Assembly (NCBI GenBank): GCA_946186275.1
Contig: CAMHMO010000006.1
Span: 1 to 64,000, forward strand
Length of the DNA stretch: 64,000 bases
Reading direction: 5' to 3'
From: an uncultured Verrucomicrobiota bacterium
Lineage (GTDB): Bacteria > Verrucomicrobiota > Verrucomicrobiia > Opitutales > UBA9783
Part shown: positions 1 through 7,717 of the stretch, one piece after another
Position numbering within the stretch: position 1 is the first letter of the stretch
Layout: each line of letters begins with the position of its first letter
The notes under the pieces: model-generated
Told to the model about the DNA's origin: nothing
What the model saw: the letters and a program-made list of their open reading frames with translations, nothing else
Databases searched by the model: none
Position numbers and translations under genes: made by a program

Positions 1-120
1 GCTTTTATTGGACAACAAGTTGGGAAGGTTGTCAAGAGGAAGAGCGAAGATTTTTTCGGTGGTTTGAAGAATTCGACGGGGAAGAGGACGGGGGCGTTCA
101 AAGGGGGGGGGAATATGTGA
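1..120 (+). CDS. C-terminal end of an unidentified protein (partial)
   Basis: An open frame enters from the left edge and gives 39 residues before a TGA at 118-120. The tail is basic and glycine-rich (it contains GKVVKRKSEDFFGG and ends FKGGGNM). I do not recognise the family. It runs in the same direction as the ffh fragment that starts 57 bases later, so the two may have shared a transcript. A run of nine G (103-111) encodes the last glycines; slippage there would change only the extreme C terminus. It could also be a chance open frame. Confidence 0.4.
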   Translation, partial: AFIGQQVGKVVKRKSEDFFGGLKNSTGKRTGAFKGGGNM

Positions 121-177
121 TGCTCATCGCCTGATTTTAAGCTTCCGTCGGTCAAAAATCATATTTATCCTAAAACT

Positions 178-589
178 ATGTTCGAGGCACTGACGGATCG
201 TTTTTCGAAGATTTTTTCGGTTTTGTCGAAGAAGAAAAACCTGACGGAGGCAAACATCGGCGAGGCACTCGGGGACATTCGGCGTGCATTGCTGGCGTCG
301 GACGTGGCGTTTGAAGTTGTCGAAACGTTTATCAAGGACATTAAGCGCGAATGCGTCGGGAAAGAAGTCTTCAAAAACGTCCAACCGGGGCAGCAGGTGG
401 TCAAAATCGTGTACGATCGGTTGGCGGAAATTTTGGGCGACGAACGGAGTACTTTAAACGCGCAACGACCGTTAAACATTTTGTTAGTCGGGTTGCAGGG
501 GTCGGGAAAAACGACCACCGCGGCGAAATTGGCGCTGTATTTAAAGAAGAAAAACGAACACTCTGTATTGGCGGGGTGCGATATTTACT
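178..589 (+). pseudogene. ffh: Truncated signal recognition particle GTPase Ffh (N and start of G domain)
   Basis: About 137 residues match Ffh, the SRP GTPase that targets nascent membrane proteins. The N-domain helices are followed by the G1/P-loop GLQGSGKTTTAAKLA and the start of the next strand (GCDIY). Homology stops at about base 589, where a full-length protein (about 450 residues) would continue with RPAA, the other GTPase motifs and the RNA-binding M domain. The frame then runs on to a stop at 726 through sequence that is antisense to lpxA and not Ffh-like. As ffh is normally essential, an intact copy should exist elsewhere unless this junction is an assembly error. Confidence 0.85.
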
Positions 590-591
590 GC

Positions 592-1371
592 TCACGCAAG
601 TCCTCTTTCGGAATTTTCCTCAAAAAAAGCCTCAAAAACGTCCTTAATCTTCGGGTAACGCGAAAAATTCGGCAAGTTCCGAACCGCTTTCAATGCTTGA
701 GTGCGATTAAAGTGCGATTCGTATAGCAATTTGAAGCATTCCTTGATGAAGACACGCTCGTCTTCCGAAAACCCGTTGCGCATCATGCCGATGCGATTGT
801 AACTTTTCACAACCCCGGGAGCACCGGCGGCGATCATAAACGGCGGCAGGTCTTTTTTCAAAAAGCTGTGCCCGGCGAGCATTGCATACGCGCCGATACG
901 GCAAAATTGATGAATGGAGGAATTGCCGCCGATGTTGGCGTAATCGTCAATATGCACGTGCCCGCCCGTCGCCACCTGCGCGCTCATAATGATGTGATCG
1001 CCCAGCCGGCAATCGTGCCCGATGTGCGAATACGCCAGGATGTAATTGCAGTTCCCGATGACGGTTGCATCGCCGTCGGCGGTGGAGGTGTGCACCGAAA
1101 CATATTCGCGGAAGGTGTTTCCGTCGCCGATGTTCAGCCGGCAAATGCCGCCTTTATGTTTCAAGTCGTGTGTTTTGCCGCCGATAAAGGTGTAAGGATA
1201 AATGTGATTATCCCGACCGATGACGGTGTAGCCGTCGACCGTTGCGTGATGTTCGATAACGGTGTTTGCGCCGATGACCGCGTGCGCTCCGATGTAAGCG
1301 TAGGCACCGACGGCGACGCCTTCGTCCAACGAGGCACCCGGTTCGACAACGGCGGTCGGATGGATAGGCAT
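592..1371 (-). CDS. lpxA: UDP-N-acetylglucosamine O-acyltransferase LpxA
   Basis: This is the first enzyme of lipid A synthesis, moving a 3-hydroxyacyl chain from ACP to UDP-GlcNAc in the cytoplasm. The 259-residue protein is a left-handed beta helix built from hexapeptide repeats over its first 190 residues. It has the catalytic histidine in YSHIGHDC, the GGHVHIDDYANIGG turn and the helical C-terminal domain; the length fits the family. The ATG lies one base after the lpxC-fabZ stop, so the two are translationally coupled. Its stop is only two bases from the point where ffh homology ends on the other strand. The C terminus (ERGLA) ends about where the E. coli protein does (TRGLIR). Confidence 0.96.
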   Translation of the reverse strand: MPIHPTAVVEPGASLDEGVAVGAYAYIGAHAVIGANTVIEHHATVDGYTVIGRDNHIYPYTFIGGKTHDLKHKGGICRLNIGDGNTFREYVSVHTSTADGDATVIGNCNYILAYSHIGHDCRLGDHIIMSAQVATGGHVHIDDYANIGGNSSIHQFCRIGAYAMLAGHSFLKKDLPPFMIAAGAPGVVKSYNRIGMMRNGFSEDERVFIKECFKLLYESHFNRTQALKAVRNLPNFSRYPKIKDVFEAFFEENSERGLA

Positions 1372-1372
1372 A

Positions 1373-2671
1373 TCAGCGGTTTCCCATCATGAACATCAAT
1401 TCCGCGGAAGAGACGACTTTATCTTTCACAAAGCATTGCCCTTCGGCGTAACCGATGCGGTTGTTTTTGATTTTAAGCAATTTTACTTCAATGCGCAGTT
1501 GATCGCCCGGTTGCACGATTTGTCGAAATTTGACTTTGTCCGCGCTCATGAAAAATGCCTGCTTGCACCCTTCGCTTCCGCCCAAGCGACTTCCGAGCAA
1601 CAACCCCGCCGTTTGCGCCATGGCTTCGAGTTGCAACACGCCTGGGAAAACGGGATTTTCGGGGAAATGCCCCGTGAAACAGGGTTCGTTAACGGTGACG
1701 TTTTTAACGGCGACAATTGTGTCTTCACCCAACGTCAAAACGCGGTCGACCATGACGAACGGATAACGGTGCGGCAGGTGCTTCAAAATTTCATAAATAT
1801 CCAGAGCCGCCGAATTGTCGCACGCCGACAACGGCAACAACGATGGTTCTTCCTGCGTACGAACGGCTTTCGTAAGTGCGATATTGAGGGCGTGTCCCGT
1901 CTTAATGGCAATGATGTGCCCTTTGACGGCGTGTCCCAACAGCGCTAAATCGCCCAAAATATCGAGAATTTTGTGGCGCACAAACTCATCGGGGTATCGT
2001 AAAGGTTCGTTTGAAAGCAACCGATCGCCTTTGATGACGACGGCACAGTCGAGCGTACCGCCTTTGATTTTCCCGGCTTTTATGAGCGGTTCGATGTCTT
2101 CATAGGTGCAGAAAGTGCGCGCGGATGACAGTTCGCGTTCATAAATGTCTGCGTCAATGTCCAACGATAAATGTTGCGTGTGGGTTTTGCGGTCGTCGGT
2201 TGAGGTGCAGGTAATTTTTAAACCGTCGTACGGCAACATCATGATCGAACGATCGTCCCGAACAATGGAAATCGGTTCCGTAATTTCCCAACAAGCGGCT
2301 TCCGCCGATTGCGTTTCCAATCCGACCGACAGAAATGCTTCGATCCACGGTTTGGCGGAACCGTCCAGAATCGGGATTTCACAACCGTCGCATTCGATGC
2401 GCGCATTGGTGATCCCCAGGCCGTAGCAGGCACTCAGCAGGTGTTCGACGGTGTGAATTTTGACGCCGTCCTTGCTTAAAGATGTCGCGCGCACGCAATC
2501 GTCAACGTAATCGAGCGATGCGGGAATTTGAGCAACATTCCCGCCGTTTCGAACATAAAAAATAAGACCGTGATCTTCGGGCGCCGGCGAAACAACCACC
2601 GAAGCGGGAAGCCCCGTATGTAAACCGTTCCCGGAGAGTGTGACCGACTGCCGCAATGTTCTTTGTTTCAT
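1373..2671 (-). CDS. lpxC/fabZ: Bifunctional LpxC deacetylase / FabZ dehydratase fusion
   Basis: A single 432-residue protein joins two lipid enzymes. Residues 1 to about 280 are LpxC, the zinc UDP-3-O-acyl-GlcNAc deacetylase and committed step of lipid A. Zinc ligands are H77 (TVEHLL), H233 and D237 (HKILD), with H260 as the likely acid/base. Residues about 290-432 are FabZ, the 3-hydroxyacyl-ACP dehydratase, with catalytic H301 in HRYPF and E349 in LQLEAMAQ. Fusing them physically ties control over hydroxyacyl-ACP (needed by LpxA) to lipid A flux. The fusion is established in Bacteroidota and occurs in Verrucomicrobia-like bacteria. lpxA follows at once. Confidence 0.96.
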   Translation of the reverse strand: MKQRTLRQSVTLSGNGLHTGLPASVVVSPAPEDHGLIFYVRNGGNVAQIPASLDYVDDCVRATSLSKDGVKIHTVEHLLSACYGLGITNARIECDGCEIPILDGSAKPWIEAFLSVGLETQSAEAACWEITEPISIVRDDRSIMMLPYDGLKITCTSTDDRKTHTQHLSLDIDADIYERELSSARTFCTYEDIEPLIKAGKIKGGTLDCAVVIKGDRLLSNEPLRYPDEFVRHKILDILGDLALLGHAVKGHIIAIKTGHALNIALTKAVRTQEEPSLLPLSACDNSAALDIYEILKHLPHRYPFVMVDRVLTLGEDTIVAVKNVTVNEPCFTGHFPENPVFPGVLQLEAMAQTAGLLLGSRLGGSEGCKQAFFMSADKVKFRQIVQPGDQLRIEVKLLKIKNNRIGYAEGQCFVKDKVVSSAELMFMMGNR

Positions 2672-2784
2672 GAAAACAACCCATCTGCAGTCTGCGGATT
2701 TTCGGCGGTTATTTCAACCTTAAACACACTGCCGAAACCGTCACGATCCGCCGCAACGGTCCAACCTGACGCCGACGCGCATCC

Positions 2785-3138
2785 TTATCCCGGCGGCCAT
2801 TGGAGCGAACGCCCGCCGAGCACGTGGACATGCAGGTGCGGAACGGTTTCGCCGCCGTCCTTCCCGCAGTTAATCACCACCCGAAAACCGCTCTCGCGGA
2901 TACCCTTTAATTCCGCGACGATACCGGCAACCGTCAGCAAATGCCCGAGTAACGTTTCCTGCTCGACTTCCGCTTCCGACAGACGCGCAATCGGCGTTTT
3001 CGGAACCACAAGGCAGTGAACGGGTGCTTGCGGATTTGCATCGTGAAACGCCAGGCAATGTTCATCTTCGTACACGATTTTTGCCGGAATTTCGCGGTCG
3101 ATGATTTTTTGGAAAACGGTCTTCTCCATAAAGGTCAT
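2785..3138 (-). CDS. HIT-family nucleotide hydrolase (HinT-like)
   Basis: This 117-residue protein carries the histidine triad VPHLHVHVLGG near its C terminus, typical of HinT/PKCI-type purine phosphoramidate hydrolases, which cleave AMP from amine adducts. The N-terminal strand pattern (FQKIIDREIPAKIVYEDE, then FHDANPQAP and VVPK) is standard for the family and the length is normal. A second in-frame ATG three codons in (MEKTVF, 3129) is an equally good start. It lies upstream of lpxC-fabZ on the same strand with a gap of about 110 bases, so they may be co-transcribed. The cellular substrate cannot be read from the sequence. Confidence 0.93.
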   Translation of the reverse strand: MTFMEKTVFQKIIDREIPAKIVYEDEHCLAFHDANPQAPVHCLVVPKTPIARLSEAEVEQETLLGHLLTVAGIVAELKGIRESGFRVVINCGKDGGETVPHLHVHVLGGRSLQWPPG

Positions 3139-3257
3139 GTATCTTATTTTCTGTGAAAAACGGAGATTTTGGCAATCGGAAAGACGGAGATGGCGTGAGC
3201 AACAACGGCACGGTGAATTTCAGATACAGACACGTTGTCTCCGTGACGGGAACTCAT

Positions 3258-4007
3258 TTAACAGGGATATTGCGTTAAATCACAATGATAATTCTTCAGC
3301 GTTAAATCCAAAGTACGTTCCAAATCATTGGGCATGCGATGCGTTGACGGAAAATCCGATAACGGTTCGATAATACGATTTTCTTTGAGGGCATTGTCGT
3401 ACATTTCGAGCGATTGAACGAGCAATGAAATTTCATATTCGTAGACTTTGTATGCCATGGAGTGAAATGTGTCCGCTTCGGTCGGTTGCAGATGTATACG
3501 TGTGATATACAACCCCGTGTCGGTGATATATCCCTCTTCTCTTCTCTTCTCTTCGAACTCCCCCTTTAAGGTGTGTACCGTAACCCCGATTGGCAAATTT
3601 TTTAAAATACTCCATTTAAAAGCATCTAAACCCCTTGCGTACGGTGAATACCCCGGGTGTGCATTGATGAATGTGATTTTATGAAGTAAATCATTTGGGA
3701 TAAGTCCCGCACCTGCGATTAAAACAGGCGTTTCACCGATTTCGCCAATGTAGTCGGATAAATACTCGAGTGATGGTAGCGATACGCATCGGAAGTCTAA
3801 GTTTCGGCAAAGCGCTTGGGGGTCGATGGCGTGCAGGTCAGACGGACGATGTTGCAACAGAGGTCGGAACGTCTTTTTGTACGTCATGGGATGACAAAAC
3901 ACCGTAACGTTTCGATACCCTTTAGCTTTTAGCAGTGTTAATACATCGTATGTTTTTCGATGCGAACAATCGTAGGTTATGACGTAAACGGGAGAGGTAG
4001 CATTCAT
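3258..4007 (-). CDS. Formyltransferase-fold protein with an internal pentanucleotide repeat
   Basis: The 249-residue product resembles the hydrolase/transferase fold of methionyl-tRNA and GAR formyltransferases. It has the core NAHPGYSPYARGLDAFKW, matching the catalytic N-x-H region and RG(x)DA motif, then GVTVH and DTG. I place the start at 4007 (MNATSPVYVITYDCS), where homology begins; the frame stays open 36 codons further upstream. Between GVTVH and DTG, where relatives have about seven residues, this protein has sixteen, including EEKRREE encoded by a (GAAGA)4 repeat on the coding strand. Gain or loss of one unit would frameshift it. Relatives formylate amino sugars or tRNA; the substrate here is unknown. 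It diverges from xseB. Confidence 0.75.
   Translation of the reverse strand: MNATSPVYVITYDCSHRKTYDVLTLLKAKGYRNVTVFCHPMTYKKTFRPLLQHRPSDLHAIDPQALCRNLDFRCVSLPSLEYLSDYIGEIGETPVLIAGAGLIPNDLLHKITFINAHPGYSPYARGLDAFKWSILKNLPIGVTVHTLKGEFEEKRREEGYITDTGLYITRIHLQPTEADTFHSMAYKVYEYEISLLVQSLEMYDNALKENRIIEPLSDFPSTHRMPNDLERTLDLTLKNYHCDLTQYPC
3535..3554 (-). repeat. Pentanucleotide repeat (TCTTC)4 inside a coding region
   Basis: Four perfect TCTTC units (GAAGA on the coding strand) lie inside the formyltransferase-like gene. Five is not a multiple of three, so each unit gained or lost switches the frame. The present count leaves the gene open. Pentamer tracts of the same composition (CTCTT) switch Neisseria opa genes by slipped-strand mispairing. 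Confidence 0.9.
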
Positions 4008-4095
4008 ACGTTTTTTAAGGCAGTTGGGTGTGGATAAAGTTTTACGATTACTTTTGACTTTTCGGCATCCATCCACTTTCTTAAGAATAGCTTTT

Positions 4096-4341
4096 ATGCT
4101 CGATAAGAGAAGCAAAAAAGAACCTTCGTTCGAAGTTGCGATGCAACGCCTGGAAGCAATTGTTCACACATTGGAAGCGGGCGATATTCCGTTGGAACGG
4201 TTGGTGAAAACCTACGAGGAAGGGCTGGCGTATCAAAAAATTTGTCAATCGCATTTGGAACGTGCCGATTTATTGCTGAAACGATTGAATGATGACGGAA
4301 CAGTGACGGAAGTGTTGGTTCGCGGGAAAGACGAGGGGTAA
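4096..4341 (+). CDS. xseB: Exodeoxyribonuclease VII small subunit
   Basis: XseB binds the large subunit XseA to form exonuclease VII, which degrades single-stranded DNA to short oligonucleotides. The 81-residue protein has the diagnostic pattern FEVAMQRLEAIVHTLEAGDIPLERLVKTYEEGLAY followed by CQSHLERADLLL, two helices that form the coiled coil. I start at 4096 (MLDKRSKKEPSFEV) because the open frame further upstream has no family similarity. The large subunit is not in the window. It is divergent from the formyltransferase-like gene, with about 90 bases between the two starts. Confidence 0.92.
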   Translation: MLDKRSKKEPSFEVAMQRLEAIVHTLEAGDIPLERLVKTYEEGLAYQKICQSHLERADLLLKRLNDDGTVTEVLVRGKDEG

Positions 4342-4435
4342 TGTGCTACGGATTAAGGCTTATCGATGGGACAGATTTTTCGCGATAAAATGTTGCGTTT
4401 TATTTTTAATCGGAAGAAAATGGCTGTGAGATCAG

Positions 4436-5395
4436 GTGGATTTCAGTTTAACAGCCAAACAAGTCCTATCAGAAGAAGCCGAAAGCCTGCGTCGATTGTG
4501 CGAGCGTTTTGACGGTGGGGTCTTTTCGCGCGTTGCGGAATTGATTTTTAAACATAAAGGGAAGGTTGTTTTTTCGGGGATTGGGAAATCGGGTTATATT
4601 GCGCAGAAATTAAGTTCGACGTTCAACAGTACGGGGACGCGTGCGGTTTATTTACATCCGGCGGAGGCATTGCACGGCGATTTGGGAATTTATTCGCCCG
4701 GCGATCCGACGATTATGCTGTCGCGCAGCGGGAGTACACGGGAATTATTGGATTTGTTACTGTTTATTAAGCAATTTCAATCGCCCGTGATTGCGATGGT
4801 TGGAAATTTATCGTCGCCGCTGGCGGAAGCGGCGGATTATGTGTTGGATGCGTCGGTAGCAAAAGAGGCGGATCCGATGGGCTTTGTGCCGACATCCAGT
4901 ACGACGGTTGCATTGGTGTTGGGGGATGCGTTGGCGTGTGCGTTAATGCAAGCGCGTGGTTTTAAACATGAGGATTTTTTACGTTTTCACCCGGGCGGAC
5001 AGTTGGGAAAAAATCTCAGTCGTACCGTCGGTGACTGCGCGCGACCGTTGAAGCAAGTCGCTTGTTTAAAGCCCGAAAGTTCGTTGCGGGAGGTGGTAAT
5101 TGCCATGACGGAGAAACCGCTGGGTGCTGCATTTGTGATGGATGACGGTAGGCTTGTCGGTTTGATTTGCGAAGGAGATATTCGTCGGTCGTTACAATCG
5201 GAGAAATCTTTGGAACAATTAAGCGCGTCCGATATGATGACGTGCCAGCCGATTACCGTTTTTGAGGATATTAAATTGGAAGAAGTATTACAGTTGATGG
5301 AAGACCGACCGCATCCGCTGAATGTACTGCCGGTATTAAAGAAAGATGGGAGTTTGTACGGGCTGTTTCGGTTGCATGATGCGTATCGACGTTAG
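4436..5395 (+). CDS. kdsD: Arabinose-5-phosphate isomerase (SIS + CBS domains)
   Basis: KdsD/KpsF converts ribulose-5-phosphate to arabinose-5-phosphate, the first step to KDO of the LPS inner core. The 319 residues comprise an N-terminal SIS domain (FSGIGKSGYIAQKL, LSRSGSTREL, HPGGQLGKNL) and two C-terminal CBS domains from about residue 205 on (MTEKPLGAAFVMDD, MMTCQPITVFED). The start is GTG at 4436; a TGA lies three codons upstream in frame, which fixes the choice. It follows xseB on the same strand after about 95 bases. The lipid A genes nearby suit an LPS role rather than capsule-specific KpsF. Confidence 0.94.
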   Translation: MDFSLTAKQVLSEEAESLRRLCERFDGGVFSRVAELIFKHKGKVVFSGIGKSGYIAQKLSSTFNSTGTRAVYLHPAEALHGDLGIYSPGDPTIMLSRSGSTRELLDLLLFIKQFQSPVIAMVGNLSSPLAEAADYVLDASVAKEADPMGFVPTSSTTVALVLGDALACALMQARGFKHEDFLRFHPGGQLGKNLSRTVGDCARPLKQVACLKPESSLREVVIAMTEKPLGAAFVMDDGRLVGLICEGDIRRSLQSEKSLEQLSASDMMTCQPITVFEDIKLEEVLQLMEDRPHPLNVLPVLKKDGSLYGLFRLHDAYRR

Positions 5396-5470
5396 AGGTG
5401 CTTTGAAGTTTTGGGGTTGCTTTTTTGCAGGATGAAATGCGGAGGTGGTGCGTTGTGAATTTGGCGATAA

Positions 5471-5484
5471 GTTCGGAACCGAAC
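5471..5484. repeat. Short inverted repeat between convergent genes
   Basis: GTTCGG and CCGAAC form a perfect 6-bp inverted repeat around two A bases. It sits between the converging 3' ends of kdsD and rsmI, where a terminator is expected, but no T-run follows on either strand. Function is unproven. Confidence 0.3.
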
Positions 5485-5595
5485 GGGCGACAATAGCTTT
5501 GAGTTATTTGGTTTTGAGTACGATTGTTTTTCGGTTTTTTTGACCGTTCTCTTTTGTTTAAGGACGAGCTTTGGAAGGTTGAAAATGATTATCGG

Positions 5596-6309
5596 CTACT
5601 TCGGTGAAACAATCACCGTGTACTCGCCCTTTTCGGGCAGTCGGTCGTCGGTGAACTCCGACAGCGTTCCGCGGTAAAAACTTTCGTTCAGTTTCGTGAG
5701 TTCGCGGGCAATAAAAACCAAACGGTCGTGTTCGAAAATTTCCTTCAAAGTGGCGATAGTTTTTCGGATGCGGTAAGGTGACTCGTAGAAAATTATAGAA
5801 CCGTCGAAGTTTTTGTATGTTTCCCAAAGGCCTTTGCGGGCACCCGATTTAACAGGTAAAAAGCCTAAAAACACAAATGCATGTGTTGGGAAGCCCGAGA
5901 CGCTCAGTGCGGTCAGAGCGGCATTGGATCCCGGGAGCGGAATAACGGGGATTTGTTCGTCGCGACATTGTTTAACCAGGCGATATCCGGGATCGCTGAT
6001 CGTCGGTGTTCCGGCATCGCTGACCAGGGTAACGGAACGACCGTTTTTTAAGATGTCGATTAAATGTTGCGCGCTTTTAGCTTCGCCGGCGTCGCGATAG
6101 GTGAATAAGCGTTTCTTTTGAATACCTAAAGCCGCCAATAAGCGTTGGGTGATGCGCGGCGTTTCGCAGGCAATCACATCACAGGTTTCAAGGATACGAA
6201 TGGCGCGCAACGTGATATCGCCCAGGTTCCCGAGTGGCGTCGCAACCACATATAAAGTACCGGCTTGTGCTTTTTGTTCGCCACACAGTGCCATGGGATC
6301 GGTCAACAT
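5596..6309 (-). CDS. rsmI: 16S rRNA 2'-O-methyltransferase RsmI
   Basis: RsmI methylates the ribose of C1402 in the 16S rRNA decoding centre, using S-adenosylmethionine. The 237-residue protein has the tetrapyrrole-methylase fold with family signatures: LYVVATPLGNLGDITLRAI at the N terminus, ACETPR, the VSDAGTPTISDPG loop, PLPGSNAALTALSVSG and IIFYESPYR. The N terminus is about 15 residues longer than minimal homologues; the methionine at MALCGEQ is an alternative start. It converges on kdsD and is separated from tyrS by about 180 bases. Confidence 0.96.
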   Translation of the reverse strand: MLTDPMALCGEQKAQAGTLYVVATPLGNLGDITLRAIRILETCDVIACETPRITQRLLAALGIQKKRLFTYRDAGEAKSAQHLIDILKNGRSVTLVSDAGTPTISDPGYRLVKQCRDEQIPVIPLPGSNAALTALSVSGFPTHAFVFLGFLPVKSGARKGLWETYKNFDGSIIFYESPYRIRKTIATLKEIFEHDRLVFIARELTKLNESFYRGTLSEFTDDRLPEKGEYTVIVSPK

Positions 6310-6487
6310 ACTCTTATCGTGAGATTATTGAGAAAAATCGGCAACGATGAACGTTTAAGGGTGCACTCGGAAACAAACTAAGCTGACCTTCCCTGTTCCG
6401 ATCTTAAGGCTTCCTTTCCGCAAGGCGGTTCGAGCGGAGTCTTCAAAAATGCTTTATTGGGTTTCAAAAGTATTCCAGCCAAAGTCG

Positions 6488-7672
6488 CTATTCGGCGCGA
6501 ATACGGAAGAATAAACGTTTCCCGACGCGGATGACATTCGTTTGACTTAAATCCAAGGTCGCTTGCGGATCGGTCATGCGCTGTTCGTTAACTTCGATGC
6601 CGCCCTGTTCCGCGAGGCGTTTCAATTCCTTTTTACTTCCCGCGTATAAATTGGTTTCAACAATGACGTCAACGAGGGTTTTGCAGTTTGAAAACTGATG
6701 CGCCGAAAATTCCGGCAGGTCATCGGGGAGCTTTTTTTGCGAAAAAACCGTTTCAAAATGCTTTTCTTCTTCCAATGCGCAAGTTTCGCCGAAGAATTTT
6801 GTCAAAATCCGACGGGCGAGTTCCTTTTTCATTGCCATCGGATGTTGCCGTTTGCGGGCTTCGATTTGTTCCGATGTTTCCAAAAGCAAAAGTTTGAAAT
6901 AATCCCACATCACCGCATCGGGAACGGACATAATCTTTCCGTACATATCGGTTGCCGAATCGTTGAAGGCGATGTAATTGCCGAAGCTTTTGGACATTTT
7001 CTTTACGCCGTCCAATCCGACCAACAGCGGCATGCAGAGAATACCTTGTTCCGTTTGCCCGAAGATTTTTTGGAACTGTCGTCCCATGCACAGATTGAAA
7101 AGCTGATCCATGCCGCCGAGTTCGACGTCCGCTTCCAGTTTAATCGAGTCGTACGCCTGTAAAATCGGATAGAGAAATTCAATCAGCGCAATCGGCGTCT
7201 TATCGTGATAACGCTTTGTGAAATCGTCCCGTTCGAGCATTTGCGCTACCGTGACGTGACGCGTCAGAGAAAGTAAGTCGCCGAAGTTCATTTTGCCGAA
7301 CCATTCGCTGTTGCGGCGCGTTTCGGTTTTGTCGCGATCGAGGATTTTAAACGCCTGATCCAAATAAGTTTTGGAATTTTCCTCGATTTGTTCCTTCGTC
7401 AGCATCGGGCGAGTGGAGGAGCGACCGCTCGGATCGCCGATTTGCGTCGTGTAATCTCCGATGAGGAAAATAATATGGTGCCCCACATCCTGCAGTTGGC
7501 GCAGTTTATTGAAAACAACCCAGTGTCCGAACGTCAAATCGGGGCGTGTCGGATCGACGCCCAGTTTGATGCGTAATCGTTTGCCGTCGATCAATTTTTT
7601 TCGAATATCCGCTTCGCCGAGGACTTTTTCGGTATTTTGCGCAAAAATCGCCCATTGTTGCTCGACTTCCAT
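6488..7672 (-). CDS. tyrS: Tyrosyl-tRNA synthetase
   Basis: This class I synthetase charges tRNA-Tyr. The 394 residues hold the Rossmann catalytic core with a HIGH variant in LTFGHWVVFNKL, the tyrosine-pocket region EFLYPILQAYDS, the KMSKS loop (GVKKMSKSFGNYI), and a C-terminal S4-like RNA-binding segment (LAEQGGIEVNEQR). The W after H in the signature (GHW) is typical of the longer TyrS clade that has its S4 domain attached in this way. It sits between rsmI and the MFS cluster on the same strand. Confidence 0.96.
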   Translation of the reverse strand: MEVEQQWAIFAQNTEKVLGEADIRKKLIDGKRLRIKLGVDPTRPDLTFGHWVVFNKLRQLQDVGHHIIFLIGDYTTQIGDPSGRSSTRPMLTKEQIEENSKTYLDQAFKILDRDKTETRRNSEWFGKMNFGDLLSLTRHVTVAQMLERDDFTKRYHDKTPIALIEFLYPILQAYDSIKLEADVELGGMDQLFNLCMGRQFQKIFGQTEQGILCMPLLVGLDGVKKMSKSFGNYIAFNDSATDMYGKIMSVPDAVMWDYFKLLLLETSEQIEARKRQHPMAMKKELARRILTKFFGETCALEEEKHFETVFSQKKLPDDLPEFSAHQFSNCKTLVDVIVETNLYAGSKKELKRLAEQGGIEVNEQRMTDPQATLDLSQTNVIRVGKRLFFRIRAE

Positions 7673-7717
7673 AAGATTATTCTTCGGGAAACGACCGATT
7701 ATCGCAAGTACAATACT

